Source of the DNA: GCA-2705995 sp048267965
GTDB lineage: Bacteria; Bacteroidota; Bacteroidia; Flavobacteriales_G; Salibacteraceae
Length of the DNA stretch: 64,000 nucleotides
NCBI GenBank assembly: GCA_048267965.1
Contig: JBLWWK010000004.1
Location: 62,001-126,000, forward strand
Reading direction: 5' to 3'
Below are positions 26,465 to 34,331 of the stretch, one piece after another; the stretch's first letter is position 1; each line of letters begins with the position of its first letter. Below the pieces are notes generated by a model. That model saw only the letters and a list, made by a program, of their open reading frames with translations, was not told where the DNA came from and searched no databases. Both the position numbers and the translations under genes were made by a program.

Positions 26465-27988
26465 ATGGATACAATTAAAAAGCTTTGGAATGAAAAGCCG
26501 TTAGCACTCATTCTTTTTGTAGGAGCCATTTTTCGTTTAATCGCGGTTTTGTTTTCTAAAGGTTGGGGAATGCACGATGACCATTTTCTCGTTGTAGAAA
26601 CGGCTCAAAGTATGCTCAATGGTTCTGACTTTTATAATTGGATTCCCGATTCACCAGACGATACTCCCGATATCCACAACTATTTTTACCCAGGCTTACA
26701 TTATTTGCTTTTTGGCCTTTTAGAATCGATTGGATTGTATGATCCGCAAGGTAAAATGTACGTAGTTCGCTTTCTACATGCAGCTTACAGCATGCTTACC
26801 ATTGTACTTGGCTACAAGATTAGCTTACGCCTTTCTAACCAACAAATTGCCAAACAAGTAGGCTTACTACTGGCCATGCTCTGGCTATTCCCAATTTTAT
26901 CCGTTAAAAATTTAGTAGAAGTTGTTTGCTTGCCCCCTTTACTCTACTCTACTTATTTGCTCTTAAAAAATCAGACCAAGCAAGCTATTTCTCTTGAACT
27001 ATTAGCCGGTCTATTTGCTGGTTTATCTATGGGAATACGCTACCAAACGGCCTTATTTATTGGTGGTTTTGGGTTGTATTTACTCATCAACCGCAGATTT
27101 GTAGGAGCCGTACTCTTTGGCGTTATGGCGGCCATTGGTTTTTCAATTACACAAGTAGGTGACCTTATTATTTGGGGCGAACCTTTTGCAGAATTCTCAG
27201 AATACATCAAATACAACCTAAAGCACAAAACCTCTTATTTCGACAGGCCTTGGTACATGTATTTCTTAACCATTGGCGGTTTGCTTATCCCCCCAATTAG
27301 TTTGTTTTGGATGTTTGGCTTTGGCCGCGCCCTTAAAACCGACTGGAAGAAACATTTACTTCTCTTTTTGCCCGCATTCTTATTTTTCGCTTTTCATAGT
27401 TACTTCCCTAACAAGCAAGAGCGTTTTATTATTCCGGTATTGCCGTTTTTAATTATTCTGGGGCATATCGGTTGGAACCAATTTACACTTGAATCGAAAT
27501 TTTGGAATAAAAACAAAAAACTTCACAAGGGTTTCTGGGTGTGGTTTTGGACATTAAACACGCTTTTGGTAATGGTTCTTTCTTTTTCATATACTAAAAG
27601 AAATCGGGTAGAATCGATGACTTGGCTGTATCACCAAGAAGATTACCAAAACATGATTATTGAAAGCTCGCACAAGCACGATTTTCTTATGCCTGCGCTC
27701 TTCTACCTCGATCACTGGGAAAACTATTACTACATCACTAAAAAACTTCCTGCTGAGCAGCTGCGGACTACGATTGATCAGTTACAAAATCCGGAGTTAG
27801 TTCCCAACTATGTTGTGTTTTTTGAAGAGGTAGAACTAGAAGAACGCATAGAGCGTTTTGAAACCAATTACGGTCAACAGCTTGAGTTGGCTACCGTTAT
27901 TCAGCCCAGTTTAATCGATCACTTGTTGTTTACCGTGAACCCAAATAACGATAACCAAACAACGTATATCTATAAAATAAAAGAATGA
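26465..27988 (+). CDS. GT-C type membrane glycosyltransferase
   Basis: A 507-residue polytopic membrane protein with roughly ten hydrophobic segments. An acidic loop follows the first segment (GWGMHDDHFLVVETAQSM), placed where GT-C enzymes carry catalytic acidic residues. YFYPGLHYLLFGLL and FPNKQERFIIPVLPFL resemble the PIG/ALG mannosyltransferase and ArnT/PMT groups. It probably transfers a sugar from a polyprenyl-phosphate donor on the periplasmic side; donor and acceptor are unknown. The ATG at 26465 is preferred over an in-frame TTG at 26453. Its end overlaps the SLOG-like gene by 4 bases (ATGA). Confidence 0.75.
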   Translation: MDTIKKLWNEKPLALILFVGAIFRLIAVLFSKGWGMHDDHFLVVETAQSMLNGSDFYNWIPDSPDDTPDIHNYFYPGLHYLLFGLLESIGLYDPQGKMYVVRFLHAAYSMLTIVLGYKISLRLSNQQIAKQVGLLLAMLWLFPILSVKNLVEVVCLPPLLYSTYLLLKNQTKQAISLELLAGLFAGLSMGIRYQTALFIGGFGLYLLINRRFVGAVLFGVMAAIGFSITQVGDLIIWGEPFAEFSEYIKYNLKHKTSYFDRPWYMYFLTIGGLLIPPISLFWMFGFGRALKTDWKKHLLLFLPAFLFFAFHSYFPNKQERFIIPVLPFLIILGHIGWNQFTLESKFWNKNKKLHKGFWVWFWTLNTLLVMVLSFSYTKRNRVESMTWLYHQEDYQNMIIESSHKHDFLMPALFYLDHWENYYYITKKLPAEQLRTTIDQLQNPELVPNYVVFFEEVELEERIERFETNYGQQLELATVIQPSLIDHLLFTVNPNNDNQTTYIYKIKE

Positions 27989-28449
27989 GAATTGCGCTCA
28001 TCGGCTACGGACTGGGTTGTAATTCTTACCAACTAGCACAAGCTACCGAATTGGGTCAATTCTGCGCGCAGCAAGCCATTGAGTTGTATACAGGCGGTTA
28101 TCAAGGTGTTTTCGAAGCCGCCATTTTAGCCAATTTTCATCTTTCTCAGATTTTTCTTGAGAAGGATCGCATCGAACACGTTGAATCCGCATTTCAACCA
28201 TTGGTATCGGCTGTTGATTCTACCGAAGAAAAACATCAAAAATTGGCCGAAGCTGTCGATTGGGCCTTTGTAATTGGTGGCGGACCAGGATCGGCTAAAA
28301 TAGTATCTCGAATTTTAGCCCTAAACAAACCTGTTTTCGTTGATAGAAACTCTGGAGGTTTGGCTTCAGAATTAACTGGAAACATGGTTTTTGACGAATT
28401 TGATTCTTTGCAAGATGTTCTGGCTAAAGCCGAACAACTACTTCCATAA
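27985..28449 (+). CDS. SLOG/LOG-like Rossmann protein
   Basis: A 154-residue protein with a Rossmann-like pattern: MRIALIGYGLGC at the start, LYTGGYQGVFEAAIL in the middle and FVIGGGPGSAKIV near residue 95. The TGGYxGVFEA and GGGPGSxKIV segments resemble the GGxxGxM and PGGxGTxxE nucleotide-binding motifs of the TIGR00725/LOG (SLOG) group, though the canonical PGGxGTxxE is not fully kept. LOG enzymes release nucleobases from nucleotides, while other SLOG proteins bind signalling nucleotides. Function here is unknown. It is translationally coupled to the glycosyltransferase and its 3' end overlaps dxs by 12 bases. Confidence 0.65.
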   Translation: MRIALIGYGLGCNSYQLAQATELGQFCAQQAIELYTGGYQGVFEAAILANFHLSQIFLEKDRIEHVESAFQPLVSAVDSTEEKHQKLAEAVDWAFVIGGGPGSAKIVSRILALNKPVFVDRNSGGLASELTGNMVFDEFDSLQDVLAKAEQLLP

Positions 28450-30315
28450 CAATTTCACTTTTTCGGCAATCCCTTTTCCATCAAAACCACAAGCCTCTTT
28501 TTGCTCTTGCTGGCTGGCTCCTTCGATTACCTCATCCGGTATTCCCAATCGGTGCACTGGCAACGGATTTTCTAAACTTGCCGACCATTCTGCAACGGCA
28601 CTTCCAAAACCACCAAGAATGGTTCCGTCTTCTACGGTAATCAATACAGAATAGTTTTGAGCTAAATCCATCAATTTATCAGTATTGAGTGGTTTTACGA
28701 ACAAAAAGTGTTCGGCTCCTACCGAAATATTTTCTTGTCTCAAAAGCTCAATAGCTTTCGAAATTTCATCGGTTACAGCACCCGTTGATAGCACACAAAT
28801 TTGGGTTCCTACCGAGATAGAATTTGTGTAAGAGATGGAAATTTCTTCGAATGGTGTTTGCCATTGAATAAGTGAACCTCGACCTCTCGGGTAACGAATG
28901 GCGATGGATTGAGAAATGGATGAAGTTTGTGCCGTAAACAGCACATTTCTGAGTTCTTGCTCATTGGCAGGAGCCGCAATTAACAAGTTCGGGATACACC
29001 TTAAATACGCTAAATCGTAGGCGCCTTGGTGAGTTCCGCCATCTTCACCTACCAAGCCTGCGCGGTCTAAACAGAAAATTACTTTTATGTTTTGAATAGC
29101 CACATCGTGAATTACCTGATCGTAGGCACGCTGCATAAACGTGCTGTATATAGCGCAAAACGGCAGCAAACCTTGTGTGGCCAAACCAGCCGAAAACGTT
29201 ACTGCGTGTTGTTCGGCAATGCCCACATCGAAAGTGCGTTTCGGATACGCTTGCATCATTTTAATCATTCCAGAACCCGAAGGCATGGCAGGCGTAATGC
29301 CAACTATTTGCTTGTTCTCTTTGGCTAATTCTACTAATGTTTCGCCAAAAACATCTTGAAATTTTGGAGGTTTGGGTCCGTCTGATTCTGGTTTCAGAAT
29401 TTTGCCTGTTCGTTTATCGAACAAGCCAGGAGCATGCCATTTGGTGGCGTTTCCTTCTTCTGCTGGTTGGTATCCTTTTCCTTTTTTGGTTAGGCAATGC
29501 AAAACTTTAGGCCCCGGAATAGCTTGAAGCTGGCGCAAAACACTCACCATTTGTGGCAAATCGTGCCCGTTTACCGGGCCGAAATAGTGCATGCCCAACG
29601 CTTCAAAAAAGTTGGGATCTTCTTGTTGAAGCAATTGTTTAGTAGAAGAATCAAGAGAATCTTTCCAATCGATACTTTTTAACTGCTTCCAAATGTTAGA
29701 ATTTCCTTTTTTACTGGCTTTTGAAGCTTTTAACAAGCTTTCGTTGAGTGCACCCACACTTGGGTCTATACTCATGCAATTGTCGTTTAAAACCAACAGA
29801 AAATCGGCAGAGGTGACTCCTGCATGGTTAAGCCCTTCGAACGATAAGCCTGCGCTCATAGCAGCATCGCCCGCTACGGCAATTACTTTTTTAGCGTTGC
29901 CCTGTAATTGAGCAGCTAAAGCCATTCCTAAACCGGCAGAAACAGCTGTGGAGCTGTGCCCTACGCCAAATGTATCGTATTCGCTTTCTGCTCTTTTAGG
30001 AAAACCGGAAATTCCGTTTTTCTTTCGATTGAGGTGAAACTGGTCTCTTCTACCTGTAATAATTTTATGGCCGTAAGCTTGGTGGCCAACATCCCACAGT
30101 AACAAATCGTTAGGAGTTTGATAGCAATAGTGCAGTGCCACAGTAAGCTCTACCACGCCTAAACTGGCGCCTAGATGTCCACCGTTTTTAGAAACAATTT
30201 CAATAATAAACTCTCTTAATTCTTTTGCGAATTGAGGTAATTCTTCTACCGGCAATTTTCGTAAATCTGCTGGAGTGTCTATCTGATACAAAAGTGGGTA
30301 ATCTGCTTTACTCAT
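28438..30315 (-). CDS. dxs: 1-deoxy-D-xylulose-5-phosphate synthase
   Basis: A 625-residue thiamine-diphosphate enzyme making DXP from pyruvate and glyceraldehyde-3-phosphate. It has the N-terminal GGHLGASLGVVELTVALHY and WDVGHQAYGHKIITGR, the ThDP/Mg motif VAGDAAMSAGLSFEGLNH to LVLNDNCMSID, and FDVGIAEQHAVTFSAGLA with the catalytic glutamate. The RAGLVGEDGGTHQGAYDLAY segment is also kept. Length matches bacterial DXS. The ATG at 30313-30315 follows a perfect TACTTTTG box by 6 bases. Its position next to mevalonate genes is notable: DXP may serve vitamin B6 (with pdxA) and thiamine rather than isoprenoids. Confidence 0.93.
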   Translation of the reverse strand: MSKADYPLLYQIDTPADLRKLPVEELPQFAKELREFIIEIVSKNGGHLGASLGVVELTVALHYCYQTPNDLLLWDVGHQAYGHKIITGRRDQFHLNRKKNGISGFPKRAESEYDTFGVGHSSTAVSAGLGMALAAQLQGNAKKVIAVAGDAAMSAGLSFEGLNHAGVTSADFLLVLNDNCMSIDPSVGALNESLLKASKASKKGNSNIWKQLKSIDWKDSLDSSTKQLLQQEDPNFFEALGMHYFGPVNGHDLPQMVSVLRQLQAIPGPKVLHCLTKKGKGYQPAEEGNATKWHAPGLFDKRTGKILKPESDGPKPPKFQDVFGETLVELAKENKQIVGITPAMPSGSGMIKMMQAYPKRTFDVGIAEQHAVTFSAGLATQGLLPFCAIYSTFMQRAYDQVIHDVAIQNIKVIFCLDRAGLVGEDGGTHQGAYDLAYLRCIPNLLIAAPANEQELRNVLFTAQTSSISQSIAIRYPRGRGSLIQWQTPFEEISISYTNSISVGTQICVLSTGAVTDEISKAIELLRQENISVGAEHFLFVKPLNTDKLMDLAQNYSVLITVEDGTILGGFGSAVAEWSASLENPLPVHRLGIPDEVIEGASQQEQKEACGFDGKGIAEKVKLLWK

Positions 30316-30321
30316 GCTTTT

Positions 30322-30329
30322 CAAAAGTA
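30322..30329 (-). promoter_or_regulatory. putative -7 element, near-leaderless dxs
   Basis: The minus strand reads TACTTTTG, an exact TAnnTTTG match, 6 bases before the dxs ATG and just past the stop of the upstream UbiA gene. It suggests dxs has its own start inside the block. Confidence 0.5.
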
Positions 30330-30334
30330 AGCCG

Positions 30335-31219
30335 CTATACTAACATGATGCTTAAAACACCAACGAAAATAATGGCTTTGTAGAGTGTATTGATTCTTTC
30401 GAAATGAGATTCAAGGGTGGCTTTGTGCAGTAAAAAAGCTGAAATAAAAACGGTTACGGTTCCTACCGTGAAAAAAATAATCACCAAATCGATAGCGTAA
30501 GTGAAATAGAGTAAGATGGGCGGAACAACGCTTAAAAGCATTAAGGTGTAGAGAATTTTTTTGGTTTTGCGAACTCCGTAAAGAATGGGGGCAGATTGGT
30601 AGTTCATTACCTCATCGCCTTTCATGGATACTAAATCTTTTAGCATTTCACGTATTAAAGCAATAATAGCGATGTAAGCCACATAAAAGAAGATGGCGTA
30701 ATTTACTTCTTGGTAGTAGATGACCACCACTAAAAAAGGCAATACCGACAAGATGGTAGCGCTTAAATTTCCGAGAAATGCTTTCTTTTTTAGCTTGTGA
30801 GAATAAAACCATAAACCAATAGAAAACAAGAAGTTAAAAAGCATTACTCGTTTAGAAACATAGAAGCTCAGCACCATGCCAATGGTATTGAATAAGAAGT
30901 AAAAATTGAGACAAGTTGCTTGGGTAATGAGCCGGTTAAAAACTACTTTACCCGGGTTGTTGATGGTATCTTTTTCGAGGTCGTAAAAACTATTAATAAT
31001 GAAACCAGAGGCGATAATGAAACCAGAAGAGAGTATGGTGATGTGCAATAGGGGATCTGCCAACACACGAATTGCCGAAGAATCTCGATTGAGTATAAAA
31101 ATGGCAGCTAAATACTGCGCCAACACCACTGTTAAAATGTTGTACCAGCGCACTAATGAAAGCAACGCAATAAACTTTACAATGCTTATGCGCTGTTTTC
31201 TATTGAGTAGCCTTTTCAA
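30335..31219 (-). CDS. UbiA-family prenyltransferase
   Basis: A 294-residue membrane prenyltransferase with about eight hydrophobic segments. The first aspartate motif is NSFYDLEKDTINNPGKV and the second region is REMLKDLVSMKGDE. Both match UbiA enzymes and are closest to the group annotated as geranylgeranylglycerol-phosphate geranylgeranyltransferase. In flavobacteria this gene regularly follows mevalonate kinase, as here with a 4-base ATGA overlap. The aromatic or glycerol-phosphate acceptor cannot be fixed from sequence. A menaquinone or heme O role is less likely because of this context. Confidence 0.8.
   Translation of the reverse strand: MKRLLNRKQRISIVKFIALLSLVRWYNILTVVLAQYLAAIFILNRDSSAIRVLADPLLHITILSSGFIIASGFIINSFYDLEKDTINNPGKVVFNRLITQATCLNFYFLFNTIGMVLSFYVSKRVMLFNFLFSIGLWFYSHKLKKKAFLGNLSATILSVLPFLVVVIYYQEVNYAIFFYVAYIAIIALIREMLKDLVSMKGDEVMNYQSAPILYGVRKTKKILYTLMLLSVVPPILLYFTYAIDLVIIFFTVGTVTVFISAFLLHKATLESHFERINTLYKAIIFVGVLSIMLV
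30457..30468 (-). repeat. full copy of dispersed word inside UbiA gene
   Basis: The plus strand reads CGGTTCCTACCG; on the coding strand it encodes V-G-T in FFTVGTVTVF. Confidence 0.6.
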
Positions 31220-32154
31220 AATCGGTAAATAACCTCGAGATCGTGGTCTTTCAGTAATTCTTGAGCTTTATCGAAATCTTGGGTAAAACCTAAGATAAAA
31301 CCACCGCCTCCTGATCCGCAAAGCTTCAAGTAATAAGCGTTTGTTTCGATTCCCTGTTTCCAAAGATTTCTAAAAACAGAAGGAATCATTGGTGTAAAGT
31401 TATCTAACACCAATTTGCTCAACTCTTTTAGGTTAGAAAAGAGCGGAGTGATGTCTCTTTTAAGAAATGATTGAATGCACGCATCGTTGTATTTCTTGAA
31501 TTCTGAGCGCAGCATGTTTCTAAAACCCTCTTGTTTCATTTTTTCCATAAACAAGTTGACCATGGGTTGGGTTTCTCCGGGCTGACCGCTATTTAACAAG
31601 AAAACTGCTCCTGTTCCATTCGAGTATTCTGGAATACCAATGGATTCAAGATCTTCTTTCGAACGAATTAAAATGGGTAATTTTAAATAACAGATTAACG
31701 GGTCTAACCCTGAACTTTTACCGTGGAAATACGATTCCATGGCGCCAAAAATGGCTTTCAACTCTACAATGTGGTCTTTCGAAATAGAATCATCTGCATC
31801 AATTTTATTGATGGCATATTTATCGTAAACAGCCGCCACCAAAGCACCAGAACTGCCTACGCCAAACCCTTGAGGAATGGTAGAATCGAAACTCATACCT
31901 GCGTCTACATCTTGCTGAAAAGCCACTAAATCGAGCTGTGTTGGCAAGGCGTTATTCTTTTGCGCTTCTTGCAAAAACAGTAAGTATTTTCTCAAGTGAG
32001 CATTCGACTCTTGCGCTTTGGCATCTTCGCCAGATTCCATTTTCAACTCCCCCTTGTAAGAGGTATAAGGAATCGAAAGACCCATAGAATCTTTGATAAT
32101 ACCGTATTCTCCGAAGAGAAGAATTTTGGAATAAAAAAGTGCCGTTTTTATCAT
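31216..32154 (-). CDS. mevalonate kinase-like GHMP kinase
   Basis: A 312-residue GHMP kinase. It begins MIKTALFYSKILLFGEYGII, the K-x-x-L-x-G-E-x-x-x-x motif of mevalonate kinases. The ATP loop is PQGFGVGSSGALVAAV, the acidic active-site helix carries ESYFHGKSSGLDPLICYL, and the C-terminal LKLCGSGGGGFILGF glycine motif is present. In this context (mvaD upstream, UbiA downstream) mevalonate kinase is the likeliest role. The ATG at 32152-32154 overlaps the mvaD stop by 4 bases (ATGA), so it is preferred over an upstream in-frame codon. Confidence 0.82.
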   Translation of the reverse strand: MIKTALFYSKILLFGEYGIIKDSMGLSIPYTSYKGELKMESGEDAKAQESNAHLRKYLLFLQEAQKNNALPTQLDLVAFQQDVDAGMSFDSTIPQGFGVGSSGALVAAVYDKYAINKIDADDSISKDHIVELKAIFGAMESYFHGKSSGLDPLICYLKLPILIRSKEDLESIGIPEYSNGTGAVFLLNSGQPGETQPMVNLFMEKMKQEGFRNMLRSEFKKYNDACIQSFLKRDITPLFSNLKELSKLVLDNFTPMIPSVFRNLWKQGIETNAYYLKLCGSGGGGFILGFTQDFDKAQELLKDHDLEVIYRF

Positions 32155-33260
32155 AATTCTGGCGTTAATAAACCAGGTCCGTTGCCAACGAAGTCGCAAA
32201 TATAGCGGTTGTCTTCACAATAGCCAACTAATACATCTTTAACAAGCTGCATCACAGATTGTTCTGCCACTTCAGGAAACAGCAAATGCACGTTTGCACC
32301 CGCGTCTAACGTAAAATAAACAGGTGTTTTAGTGTCTTTTCTAAACGCCCAAATTTCTTCGATTATCGCCATGGTATTGGGTTTCATCAAAATAAAATAC
32401 GGGTTGCTCGTCATCATGAGCGCATGCAACATTAGTGCTTCTTGCTCCATTAAAACGCCCAAATCTTCTACTTCACCGCCTTTTAATATCGGTAGGATCC
32501 GATTCATATTCTCTTGAGCCACATCAAATCGTTTTGCGCCAAACGGATGATTTTTTAATAATCCGTGGCCAACGGTAGAAGAAACTTGCTTCTTCCCTTG
32601 ATCTACTAACAAGATTACGTCTTTGTAGCTTTTGAAAACCGAGTGGATTTTACCGGCCATTGGCACTGCAAACAAATCTGAACTCGATGGGTAGTCTGCA
32701 TGTTCTCCCCACATGGCCGCATGGCTGTAAACCGAACGGGCGGCACTACCGCTTCCAATTCTTGCTGCAAAACTAGCTTTGCGGTAAAAATCTTCTTGCG
32801 TAAACGTGTTTCTATGCGCCTTTTCTAAGCTGGTTAAGCAAAGTGCTAAGGCACTCATGCCGCTAGCTGAGGAAGCAATTCCACTGCTATGAGGAAAGCT
32901 ATTTTCTGTATGTATTTCGAAATCGTAATGACCGATGAACGGAAAATACGGCTGAATTTTCTCGAAAAAAGTGAAGGTTTTTTCTCCAAAAGCAGGATTC
33001 TCTTCACCTTCGAAAAAGAACTTAATCGATGGGCGCTCTACTTTGGCACCACTGCGCTGAAAAACCAACCGCGTGGTAGTTTTGCATTCGCTAAGTGTTA
33101 AACTTAAACTCGCATTAGCCGGAATTTGCCCTTTTTTCTTTCCCCAATACTTTACTAACGCTATGTTAGACGGACTTTGCCACGCAATTTCTCCACTTTC
33201 TGGATGTTTCGTTAGGCTTGACTCTTCGGGAATAAAATGCTGCTCTTTGTATTGTTCCAT
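32151..33260 (-). CDS. mvaD: diphosphomevalonate decarboxylase
   Basis: A 369-residue GHMP-superfamily enzyme making isopentenyl diphosphate from mevalonate-5-diphosphate. The family signature SPSNIALVKYWGKKKGQIPANASLSLTLS is seen near residue 30 (substrate loop with Lys-Tyr-Trp-Gly-Lys). The ATP loop is PHSSGIASSASGMSALAL, the catalytic arginine/serine region is ARIGSGSAARSVY, and a FTLDAGANVHLLFP segment is close to the C-terminus. The ATG at 33258-33260 is chosen over a GTG four codons upstream. It leads the mvaD-kinase-UbiA run, joined by two 4-base overlaps. Confidence 0.92.
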   Translation of the reverse strand: MEQYKEQHFIPEESSLTKHPESGEIAWQSPSNIALVKYWGKKKGQIPANASLSLTLSECKTTTRLVFQRSGAKVERPSIKFFFEGEENPAFGEKTFTFFEKIQPYFPFIGHYDFEIHTENSFPHSSGIASSASGMSALALCLTSLEKAHRNTFTQEDFYRKASFAARIGSGSAARSVYSHAAMWGEHADYPSSSDLFAVPMAGKIHSVFKSYKDVILLVDQGKKQVSSTVGHGLLKNHPFGAKRFDVAQENMNRILPILKGGEVEDLGVLMEQEALMLHALMMTSNPYFILMKPNTMAIIEEIWAFRKDTKTPVYFTLDAGANVHLLFPEVAEQSVMQLVKDVLVGYCEDNRYICDFVGNGPGLLTPEL

Positions 33261-33389
33261 AGCTATTTTCACCTTCCCACACAGGGGGAGTTCATTTAGT
33301 TCGAAAGTAATATAATTGGGTTTTTCATTCTCCCTTTGCCAAAATAGTTTTTACCGATTTGAGGGGCCATCTTTTGGACTTAAATGCAT

Positions 33390-34319
33390 CTATTGAGCAG
33401 ATTCTAGCACCATATCGGCATACGAAATAAGCGTATTGTATCCTCTTGCTTTAAAATAGTGGGGAGCATTTTTACCAGTGGCCAATATGAAATCTCCGCC
33501 CCAAGCACCCAGCGATTTCAATCCACCGTCAAAGTCAGGAAACTGTTCGCTCACCTTTGGCTTTTCAATAATTTTACTCAAACGATTTTCGTGTTCTTTC
33601 ATCCAAAACTCGAAATCTGTTAGTGATTGCAAAGAAAAAAGTTGTTGTGTATGCTCAGTAAACCAACGTACTTCTTCTGCTCTGTTAAAGGCTAAATCTG
33701 TGTATCGAAATACCTCTTTTTCACTTTTTTGCTTCTTTTCTAAGTGAACAAAGAATATTTCTGATGAAAAAGACGGTTTCCAATCTATGGGCTCAGTTTG
33801 CGCTCTTTTTTGCTGCAAAGAATACAAAATAGGCGTGTTGGCTGTGGCACAAGCTAAATCGTAACCGCTGCCAGAAAACGATTGAGTTAACAACTCAAAG
33901 GCATCTACTTGCGCCCAACGAGCAATCGAGCTTAAAACAGTAGAGCTACTGCCTAGTCCCCAATTCTGAGGAAATTCTAACCGAGTAGTTACTTCTATTT
34001 CTCCGGCTTCAATTAACCATTCTGGATTTAAGTTAGCAGCAGCTAACAGCCATTTTTGCAAGGTTTCAGCAATATCTAATCGGTTAGTGGCCAAGATGTG
34101 AAATCCAGAATCGAAAACACAATCGAACCACAAGGTATTATCAGTTGTGTAGCTTTTCCAATAAATTCTACGTTGGGTTCCTACCGTTGAAACCACCTTA
34201 AAATGTTGGCCTTTTTGGGTAGGAACCGCTAACCCCGTTGCCCCATCGAGAATAATGTATTCTGATGAAATAAGTAGCTTTCCGTGACTGTAAAACGACT
34301 GATTTTCAGGGCTGCTCAA
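33390..34319 (-). CDS. GYDIA-type GHMP kinase
   Basis: A 309-residue GHMP-superfamily kinase. It opens FYSHGKLLISSEYIILDGATGLAVPTQKG, has the ATP loop PQNWGLGSSSTVLSSIARWA, and carries SGSGYDLACATANTPILYSL, a G-Y-D-(I/L)-A motif that names this Bacteroidota group. Near the end is KSLGAWGGDFILATG in place of the usual glycine motif. It sits between HMG-CoA reductase and mvaD. The pathway needs a phosphomevalonate kinase and none other is seen in this window, so that role is a reasonable inference but not shown. It contains two inverted copies of the dispersed word 42 bases apart. Confidence 0.8.
   Translation of the reverse strand: MSSPENQSFYSHGKLLISSEYIILDGATGLAVPTQKGQHFKVVSTVGTQRRIYWKSYTTDNTLWFDCVFDSGFHILATNRLDIAETLQKWLLAAANLNPEWLIEAGEIEVTTRLEFPQNWGLGSSSTVLSSIARWAQVDAFELLTQSFSGSGYDLACATANTPILYSLQQKRAQTEPIDWKPSFSSEIFFVHLEKKQKSEKEVFRYTDLAFNRAEEVRWFTEHTQQLFSLQSLTDFEFWMKEHENRLSKIIEKPKVSEQFPDFDGGLKSLGAWGGDFILATGKNAPHYFKARGYNTLISYADMVLESAQ
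34175..34228. repeat. inverted pair of the dispersed word
   Basis: GGGTTCCTACCG (34175-34186) and GGGTAGGAACCG (34217-34228) are inverted and can form a stem of at least 10 base pairs (GGTTCCTACC/GGTAGGAACC) with a 31-base loop. They lie in coding sequence, encoding V-G-T and V-P-T. Confidence 0.55.
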
Positions 34320-34331
34320 AACGCTTCGAGG

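Noticed and set aside
32490..32501. CGGTAGGATCCG counted as a full copy of the dispersed word
   Set aside because: It has one central mismatch (A to T) creating GGATCC and was kept only as a variant, not in the strict count.
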